A stretch of 27,873 nucleotides of DNA from a virus. Both the position numbers and the translations under genes were made by a program. The stretch spans positions 1 to 27,873 of the IMG/VR virus record IMGVR_UViG_3300017964_000057; one strand, written 5' to 3'. Numbering within the stretch: position 1 is the stretch's first letter; each line of letters starts with the position of its first letter. This document shows, in pieces, positions 17,437-23,312 of this stretch. The notes under the pieces were generated by a model. It saw only the letters and a program-made list of their open reading frames with translations, was not told where the DNA came from and did no database searches.

Positions 17437-18598
17437 GGTATACTTTCTTTATTTCTTCTAGTCGTTCATCGCCGTCTTCAGTTACTAAGAACTTTTTGCG
17501 ATAACCTTGCTTGTCTGCTTCAACTGAATAGTCTGTCCAGTCATACATTTCTGCTGCACTTTTATTATAGTTATAAATGTTCTTCATCATATTTTCTTTA
17601 GGTGCAATACAAGTGTCTACACCTAAGTAATCACGTAGTAATATTACTTTTCTGTTATAACAACTAAAGAACAAGTCGCAATTTTCACACTCTGTACCTT
17701 TTGCACGTTCCATTTGTGTTAGTGTCTTGTAATATGCTTCGTCTAAGTCCTTAACTTCAAACTGTTCATCATACAATGCCATGTTTTCATACATAAATGG
17801 ACTCAAATACCACTTGCCCTTCTTAAAGTTAAGTACTGTGTAGTTGTGTCCAGCATGAGAATGGTCAACCATGATGTTGTTTAGATGAGTGTCTTCAGGT
17901 AGTGCTTCAAAAAATGCATTAAACTGGTTAAGTGTACGCAATATTATGTTAGGTTTATGGCTACGACTAACACTTGGTATAAAGTCAATGGTAGTATCAA
18001 ACTCTTTAACTACAAAATCATGTATTTGTTCATAGTCTAAGTCATATTGTCTAATGTTTACAATGAATGTGTATGTACATTCGTGTTTTAGGTTAGCATC
18101 AATGTACGCAATACAACGTTTGAGCTGTTGTATGTACAATATGTCCTTGTAACGCATTGGATCTGTTGCAATACCTACCTCTATTTCAGTATCAGTGTTA
18201 ACATTGGCGTGTAAGAAGTTAATCCAACGCTCTAAGTAGCTCATGTCTTGCTCTAAAAAGGTTGTAGTGAACGCAAGTATAGGAGAGTTTTCATTTATCA
18301 TAGACAACAAGTCGGGATCTTGCATTACTTGGTAAAAGTTTTCGCTAGACAGGCAGTCTGTTGGGCCTATTAGTACTTCATCTACTAAAATTCCCTTGTC
18401 AGTTATGCGTTTTACAAACTCACGGCACTGTTTTAAGTGATTTTCTTCAGGAGCATTGCCTCTACGGTGTACAAAACAGCCCGGACAAGCGTGTATACAC
18501 CCGTCTAACACATCTAATTGTATTTTTACGGCACTAACTGGTTTAGTTTGTGTTTCTGTTGTTAGCTCGTAGTACAAGTTGTTCTTAATGACTGGCAT
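17417..18598 (-). CDS. Radical SAM-like protein G, GPTD paralogue family
   Basis: This 393-residue protein has C34-x3-C38-x2-C41 (CIHACPGCFVHRR), IGPTD at 77-81, an SPFMYEN motif, and C304-x2-C307-x5-C313-x16-C330. Unlike its neighbours it carries a ~63-residue charged C-terminal extension after the last cysteine, ending in a lysine-rich HANRKK. The start has GGAG eight bases upstream and overlaps gene H by 14 bases. The sequence similarity to gene F extends through the N-terminal strand and cluster loop. It is presumably a sister enzyme with a distinct substrate position or partner; the extension could be a docking tail. Confidence 0.8.
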   Translation of the reverse strand: MPVIKNNLYYELTTETQTKPVSAVKIQLDVLDGCIHACPGCFVHRRGNAPEENHLKQCREFVKRITDKGILVDEVLIGPTDCLSSENFYQVMQDPDLLSMINENSPILAFTTTFLEQDMSYLERWINFLHANVNTDTEIEVGIATDPMRYKDILYIQQLKRCIAYIDANLKHECTYTFIVNIRQYDLDYEQIHDFVVKEFDTTIDFIPSVSRSHKPNIILRTLNQFNAFFEALPEDTHLNNIMVDHSHAGHNYTVLNFKKGKWYLSPFMYENMALYDEQFEVKDLDEAYYKTLTQMERAKGTECENCDLFFSCYNRKVILLRDYLGVDTCIAPKENMMKNIYNYNKSAAEMYDWTDYSVEADKQGYRKKFLVTEDGDERLEEIKKVYHANRKK

Positions 18599-19613
18599 TT
18601 AGGTACTCCTTGGGCAATACACACTCTGTTAAACCTCTATCTTGCATGTAAAACAGTACATTACGCTCTGCACAGCTCATTAAATGAGGACAACTTGCAC
18701 ATTCTTGAGTATTTTCAGCATATGCAAGGTTGCGAGACAAGAAATCATCACTGTTTATGTTTTGTACTTCAAAGTTTGGTGTACGTTGCAGTATAGCATC
18801 GTACAAAAACGGATTCATATACAGTTTACCATTGTAAAAACTGTAGTTAGAGCATCCATAGCCATTAAACTGTGCATCAAACATAGTATACAGGCTTTTG
18901 TACTTGGGGTCAATCTTTTGTTTGCTTAGTTCTTGTATAAACATTGGCAAATATTTACTTACTTTGCCTCTGCTGTTACGATCGTTAAGGAAACTTGGTA
19001 GTATAACTACAGGAGCATTGAAATCTTTCATGGTCATATCACATAAATGATTGTAATCAACACTATCAAATATGCCTGGATAGTAGTTTACTCTAAACTG
19101 CACACTGCCTTGTTTAAACAGTTCAAGTTTGCGACACATATCTTCAACATCGCCCTGCAAGTAACGTTCAATGTCGAGCACTATCTTAAAGTCTATGTCA
19201 GGTGTGCGATCTAGTCCTTCGTAAAGGCTCCAAATCTTAGTGTGTTTAGCAAGTATTGTGTTGTAGTCCTGTAGTAGCGTTGAGTTAAAACTTAATGCTG
19301 CAATGTTGTACAAGCGTTTCATACTAGGATGCTCCATCAACTCCCAAAAGTTTTCAGCATCAAATATATCAGTAGGTCCTATTACAACATCGTCAGGTGT
19401 ATATGCACTAGATTCTAGTATATCACAAAGAGTTGTTAAGTGATCAGCACTGGTTAAGTTTTTGCGTGGAATAAAACAGCCAGGACACTGTTGACTACAG
19501 CCGTGTAGTATGTCAGCATGAACTTCAACCCTAAGAAAGTTGTTATCCTTAGGGCTTACACCTTCAACGTAGTTATTAAATCCTGATGGAGTTGCGTTTA
19601 AGTTAACGAGCAT
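18585..19613 (-). CDS. Radical SAM-like protein H, GPTD paralogue family
   Basis: This 342-residue protein has C39-x3-C43-x2-C46 (CSQQCPGCFIPRK), IGPTD at 78-82, a NPFLYDA motif, and C305-x2-C308-x5-C314-x16-C331. It has the same layout as genes E, F, G and I but low overall identity, showing the array is old and diverged. It overlaps gene I by 11 bases at its start and gene G by 14 bases at its end, so translation is probably coupled. It has no extension after the final cysteine beyond a short tail. The substrate is unknown. Confidence 0.8.
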   Translation of the reverse strand: MLVNLNATPSGFNNYVEGVSPKDNNFLRVEVHADILHGCSQQCPGCFIPRKNLTSADHLTTLCDILESSAYTPDDVVIGPTDIFDAENFWELMEHPSMKRLYNIAALSFNSTLLQDYNTILAKHTKIWSLYEGLDRTPDIDFKIVLDIERYLQGDVEDMCRKLELFKQGSVQFRVNYYPGIFDSVDYNHLCDMTMKDFNAPVVILPSFLNDRNSRGKVSKYLPMFIQELSKQKIDPKYKSLYTMFDAQFNGYGCSNYSFYNGKLYMNPFLYDAILQRTPNFEVQNINSDDFLSRNLAYAENTQECASCPHLMSCAERNVLFYMQDRGLTECVLPKEYLNASH

Positions 19614-20784
19614 TGACGATTTTCAAGGCATCGTCATTCCATTGCTCTGTGCTGTCAATAAACGGATTGTACATTTCAAGTACTTCTAGCGGCATCAGGC
19701 ACTCATGCATATTCATAGCGTCTTGTGCTTGGAATATCAGTCTGTTTGCACATGCTACAGCATACTTACAATCAGCACAATCCTTAACAGTGGAAGACTT
19801 TGCCAAGCCTTTTGCTATTAGTTGATCCCTCTTTGCCAATATTTCTTCAAAACTTAAACCTGTTACTTCTAATTCTTTATGTTGTGTAAAGAACGCTTGT
19901 TCGTGTAGCATAACATTTAGGAATACACGAGGTGCATCAAAGCCAGGAATAATAGTTAGCCCTATGAAGTTCATTGAGTTACAGTACAAGTTAGCCATAC
20001 TCATTGTAACATCAGCATAGTTATCTTGATCTACTACTTCTTTTAAGAAGTTGTTCCATGCTACTAGATTCTTACGCTGGTGTAATACACTTGGTGCTCT
20101 AGAGAACGCAGGGTTCATTTCTAGAATAGTTTCGTAATCTTCAAGAATCTTGTATAGCAGTTTGTTGTAGTTTTCTTTAGTTAGATGTTTTTGCATTACA
20201 TTACTTGCTTGTAATGTCCAACTCCAGTCAATGTTTTTAGGAGTTTCATTTGCAAAGAACTCTAGTTTTGCTTTTATGTCTTTGAAATATTCTTCATCAT
20301 TAAGTATACGGTCAATATCACCTACTGGCATAATAAACTCAATGATCATTTCATCTCTGTATTTTGCAGGATCGTCAAGTATTGAAAATACTTCACGTAG
20401 TCTTTCCATGCTTACATCGTCTATTTTGCTAGGTGTAGCAATACGTGCTTTTGTATGTTCACGCATGATATCCTGTATAATAGGATTGTTAAGAATATTG
20501 TCTGTATTATTTGCTGAGAAAAGATCAGTTGGACCAATAACAAACTCACGTAAATTAAGTCCTGTGCGTGTTACGCCGTCTGCAAGTTCTTTTGCAGTAG
20601 TTAACATTGCATCCATTGTAGCAACGTCTTGATTTTTGTTAACAAAACAACCTAAACAACCATGGTTACAACCAGTGAGTCCTTCAAAGTTAATTAGTAC
20701 GTCAAACTTTTGTGCATGACTAGGAGGTAGACTCTCAGGTCCACTGTATCTCATCTGCTTGCAGTATGATTGTTGCATTGTCAT
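19603..20784 (-). CDS. Radical SAM-like protein I, GPTD paralogue family (first of the array)
   Basis: This 393-residue protein has C39-x3-C43-x2-C46 (CNHGCLGCFVNKN), IGPTD at 83-87, and C336-x2-C339-x5-C345-x16-C362, with a ~31-residue tail. The PFxYE motif of the other copies is weaker here. It is the promoter-proximal member of the five-gene array. Its start overlaps the stop of the upstream unknown gene by four bases (ATGA), with GAGGG nine bases before it; a second ATG follows two codons later. The gene directly follows two unknown proteins and the twin Cys/His-tailed proteins, which makes those the natural candidates for partner and substrate. Confidence 0.8.
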   Translation of the reverse strand: MTMQQSYCKQMRYSGPESLPPSHAQKFDVLINFEGLTGCNHGCLGCFVNKNQDVATMDAMLTTAKELADGVTRTGLNLREFVIGPTDLFSANNTDNILNNPIIQDIMREHTKARIATPSKIDDVSMERLREVFSILDDPAKYRDEMIIEFIMPVGDIDRILNDEEYFKDIKAKLEFFANETPKNIDWSWTLQASNVMQKHLTKENYNKLLYKILEDYETILEMNPAFSRAPSVLHQRKNLVAWNNFLKEVVDQDNYADVTMSMANLYCNSMNFIGLTIIPGFDAPRVFLNVMLHEQAFFTQHKELEVTGLSFEEILAKRDQLIAKGLAKSSTVKDCADCKYAVACANRLIFQAQDAMNMHECLMPLEVLEMYNPFIDSTEQWNDDALKIVNAR

Positions 20785-21491
20785 TCTGTTATTCCCTCAT
20801 CAAATAATTCTAGCATATTATTTGCAACACCATGTTTTATTAATGTGTTATATAAGTCAGCACCTTGATACTTACTTTCATTGTTAAAAACTCTAACATT
20901 TAAGTTACTAGTTGGCCACGGACCAAACTTATGTCCTAACAAATACAAAACATCAATAGCATATGTTGCTATATATACAATATTTAGCCCGATTTCTGTA
21001 TCACTATCAGTGTATTCTAACTCTTCTGGCACAAGTTCTTTATACTTGTCGTTATATTTGCTGGCTTGATCAATACAGAACAATGCAACGTGTTGCATTT
21101 TGTCTAACAAATCGTCAAATAATTTTCCATGTTCATTAATATACTCGTCGATCATATCATTTGACCACAGAGTATTCATTGCAGCATCAACATTGTTATA
21201 TTCTTGACCTAATTTTCTTTTTGCAATTAGTGCTATAATTCTAGCTAGTAAAGGTGCTTCAACTAGAAAATTAATTTTAATATATTCATTTAGTAGTTCT
21301 GCATCAACAGTGTCAAACTGTACTTTAAAGTTTGTGTTAGCAATATAGACTAAGATATGTTTTACAGATAATACTTTTTTACTTTCTTCATAATTTACAT
21401 GAAGAGTGTAATCATCACTATCTGCTTTGATCTTATAAATTTCTGCTAGATCTGTTGGTTTTAAAGGTAGTATATAACTTTGTGTTGACAT
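20781..21491 (-). CDS. Protein of unknown function, upstream of the rSAM array
   Basis: I do not recognise this 236-residue protein. It looks mainly helical, with hydrophobic stretches at about 74-92 (PLLARIIALIAKRKL) and 165-190 (IVYIATYAIDVLYLLGHKFG). These could be buried helices or weak membrane segments. There is one cysteine and no metal or nucleotide motif. The start has TAGGAG five bases upstream and lies eight bases past the preceding stop. It overlaps radical SAM gene I by four bases. Its place between the twin tail proteins and the rSAM array suggests a scaffold or partner protein, but nothing in the sequence proves it. Confidence 0.65.
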   Translation of the reverse strand: MSTQSYILPLKPTDLAEIYKIKADSDDYTLHVNYEESKKVLSVKHILVYIANTNFKVQFDTVDAELLNEYIKINFLVEAPLLARIIALIAKRKLGQEYNNVDAAMNTLWSNDMIDEYINEHGKLFDDLLDKMQHVALFCIDQASKYNDKYKELVPEELEYTDSDTEIGLNIVYIATYAIDVLYLLGHKFGPWPTSNLNVRVFNNESKYQGADLYNTLIKHGVANNMLELFDEGITE

Positions 21492-21499
21492 TGTGTCTC

Positions 21500-22552
21500 C
21501 TATACCAGTGGTTTTACTTTAAACAGCAAATACGGTATACGACTCTTACGCTTGTAGAAGAATTCTACTTCACTCCAAGCATTTCTAAGTGCTTCGTTAT
21601 TTGCAAAATTAAATCCGCCCTCTGCTATTTGTACTACAATAGGAATAGTTTTAGCAAATTCTTTGTATACTTCTTCATATTCCCAATCTTCGTGGTTGTT
21701 AATGAGTTCTAAGAGTTCAGCATTATTGCCAACATCGTTCCAAAAATCTCTTAACACATAAAGTGCTTGCATGCGATTTTTATTTTGGAATGTATCTTTA
21801 ACAAATTGTACTTTGTCCCATGATGAATTACCGTTTGCATGGAACCAATCAATAATACCGTTAATAACACTAATATAACCAATTTTATTTTGTAGCATAC
21901 CAATTACTTCATCAATCATTTTTTCACTGTGAACAGTGAATTTTTCACGCAAATGATTTTGTGTTACTAAGTTAATTTCTGCATACGTTTCATTTTCGTT
22001 ATACTTGTCATTAATAAAGAAAAGTATATCATAACCCCAATGTTTACTACTTGGAGTGCCCATGTTATGCCATTCATTTTTAGCGTAAACATCTTCAACA
22101 CAACCGTTAATATCATTTTCTGTAAATGTAGTGTATGTTGCGTATGTAATATCTCTTTGGAACACTAACTTTAAAAAGTCTTTTACTACATCTTTAACAT
22201 CTTTGTTAGTTGCTGTTTGTAGTAGAGATGCAATATACTTTGCATATACACGAATTAAATCTAATGCATCATCAAATAATAAAAACTCTTTGTCATTGTT
22301 TGACAAATATTCCCATGTGTTTATTTGATCAGTTGTAGTGAACGAAAGCATATCCGGATTTGCATTAGGATAATCTGTAAGTAGTGTATTAACATACGAG
22401 TCTCGTACTTGTGAGTGTCCTTCCGGTGCTACTAACACCATTTTTCTTGTTTGATCGCCTGCCCAAGGACTCTCTGCTAAAGCACTTACCATAGAGCTAG
22501 ACTTTCCTAAATATTTCTTATTGTTGATATAATAAAAACTTTCACCTATCAT
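21500..22552 (-). CDS. Protein of unknown function, downstream of the Cys/His-tailed twins
   Basis: This 350-residue protein is not one I recognise. It begins MIGESFYYINNKKYLGKSSS. The GKSSS run is not a P-loop, because the G-x4-G spacing is missing. The middle (residues ~95-300) is helical and charged, with many aromatic residues. It has one cysteine and no catalytic signature I can name. Its ATG overlaps the stop of the 127-residue Cys/His-tailed protein as TAATG, using that gene's purine-rich end as ribosome site, so the two are probably translated together. It may be a structural or adaptor protein belonging with the twins. Confidence 0.65.
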   Translation of the reverse strand: MIGESFYYINNKKYLGKSSSMVSALAESPWAGDQTRKMVLVAPEGHSQVRDSYVNTLLTDYPNANPDMLSFTTTDQINTWEYLSNNDKEFLLFDDALDLIRVYAKYIASLLQTATNKDVKDVVKDFLKLVFQRDITYATYTTFTENDINGCVEDVYAKNEWHNMGTPSSKHWGYDILFFINDKYNENETYAEINLVTQNHLREKFTVHSEKMIDEVIGMLQNKIGYISVINGIIDWFHANGNSSWDKVQFVKDTFQNKNRMQALYVLRDFWNDVGNNAELLELINNHEDWEYEEVYKEFAKTIPIVVQIAEGGFNFANNEALRNAWSEVEFFYKRKSRIPYLLFKVKPLV

Positions 22553-22935
22553 TATCTTCTTCCCCTTGAGCCGTGACAGCTATAATGGCAACTACTATGA
22601 CAGATTCTCCAATCAAAATATGTGTTAGTTAGTCTGCCTTCTATTTGGTTAACTGTGCGTGAAATACAGTTAGTTGCAAAATTTTGTACCTCACTTGCAT
22701 ATACTTTTAGATTATCTCCAATGTTATTTGGAAGATCTGCTGTACTATATGTTCCTTGTCCTGCGTTTACATACTCATAACGTCTGTTACCGTAAGCAGT
22801 TCCAGAACCCCAACCACTTACGTTTGCATAATAGCACGTAGCATTGAAGTTAATAGTCTTGTCAAAAGATCTAAGACGTAGATACGCATTGTTATAGTAT
22901 CTTGTTTCTAAAGAAGCGTGTGACTCGCCTGCCAT
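22552..22935 (-). CDS. Small Cys/His-tailed protein 1 (candidate rSAM substrate or metal-binding tip)
   Basis: This 127-residue protein ends in CHSSCHYSCHGSRGRR (residues 112-127): three CHxS units then RGRR. It is a paralogue of the next upstream gene. Shared blocks are SFDKTIN at 23-29, GTAYGNRRYEYVNA at 45-58, and a tail block beginning at IEGRLTN. The body is rich in Gly, Tyr and Asn, as in a small fibre or decoration protein. The repeated Cys-His-x-Ser tail recalls RiPP core peptides and the His-Xaa-Ser (HxsA) type of rSAM-associated protein, and the operon carries six radical SAM genes downstream. Alternatively it could bind metal like a fibre tip. No signal peptide or double-glycine leader site is evident. 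It is a real gene: overlapping starts and a conserved twin support it. Confidence 0.75.
   Translation of the reverse strand: MAGESHASLETRYYNNAYLRLRSFDKTINFNATCYYANVSGWGSGTAYGNRRYEYVNAGQGTYSTADLPNNIGDNLKVYASEVQNFATNCISRTVNQIEGRLTNTYFDWRICHSSCHYSCHGSRGRR
22555..22602 (-). other. CHxS x3 - RGRR tail of protein 1
   Basis: Codes for three consecutive Cys-His-x-Ser units followed by Arg-Gly-Arg-Arg and the stop. The purine-rich end (AGG GGA AGA AGA) also serves as the ribosome site for the next gene, whose ATG overlaps the stop. Confidence 0.7.
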
Positions 22936-23309
22936 TACCTTCTCCCTCTACTGCCGTGACAACTATAATGGCAACTTGTATGACAAATACGAAAATCAAA
23001 ATACTGATTAGTTATTCGACTTTCGATTAAATCACAAGTTCTTGTTATAGCATTTAGTGCCTGGTCTATCATATGTCCTGCATCTACTAGTGTAGTATTG
23101 GGATACACGTTTCCGTTGTAATCACTGTTAGGAGCATTTACATACTCATAACGTCTGTTACCATATGCAGTACCTGCGTTGTAACCGCCATAGTTTTGAT
23201 TAGTATAAACTGTGGCTGCTACGTTTACAGTTTTATCAAACCCTCGCAATTGAGCACCAGCATTGCCGGTAAAATAATCTCTTGCGGATGTTCGATTCAT
23301 GTTTCCCAT
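22935..23309 (-). CDS. Small Cys/His-tailed protein 2 (candidate rSAM substrate or metal-binding tip)
   Basis: This 124-residue protein ends in CHTSCHYSCHGSRGRR (residues 109-124), differing from its twin by one residue in 16. The N-terminal 60 residues share FDKTVN and GTAYGNRRYEYVNA with it, but the middle (60-95) is diverged, so selection has held the tail and the YGNRRYEY block. The start may be 23309 or the in-frame ATG at 23300. It lies three bases after the large fibre gene and overlaps its twin by one base (TAATG). Its place directly behind a tail fibre gene suggests a virion part. The Cys/His tail next to an rSAM array suggests modification. Both may be true. Confidence 0.75.
   Translation of the reverse strand: MGNMNRTSARDYFTGNAGAQLRGFDKTVNVAATVYTNQNYGGYNAGTAYGNRRYEYVNAPNSDYNGNVYPNTTLVDAGHMIDQALNAITRTCDLIESRITNQYFDFRICHTSCHYSCHGSRGRR
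22938..22985 (-). other. CHxS x3 - RGRR tail of protein 2
   Basis: Same tail as the twin gene, with Thr in place of Ser at the variable position of the first unit. The codons AGA GGG AGA AGG just before TAATG are a strong ribosome site for the twin. Confidence 0.7.
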
Positions 23310-23312
23310 GGA

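Larger units (their letters stand above)
14032..23309 (-). other. Candidate phage modification locus: twin CHxS proteins, two unknowns, six radical SAM genes
   Basis: Ten genes in one direction, nearly all joined by overlapping starts and stops (TAATG, ATGA or 11-20 base overlaps, apart from one eight-base gap), form one apparent unit: two paralogous Cys/His-tailed proteins, two proteins of unknown function, five GPTD radical SAM paralogues and one SPASM radical SAM protein. Candidate substrate genes preceding several rSAM genes is the layout of RiPP-type systems, but no known class matches it all. Confidence 0.5.

Noticed and set aside
10778-20784. Bacterial genomic island instead of phage DNA
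   Set aside because: The rSAM genes are flanked on both sides, without a break, by gp14/gp15-like genes and marine phage fibres, and the coding is gapless with overlapping genes; a chimera cannot be fully excluded.
22496-22516. GKSSS run near the start of the 350-residue protein as a Walker A loop
   Set aside because: The required G-x4-G-K-[ST] spacing is absent and no Walker B or other ATPase motif is seen.
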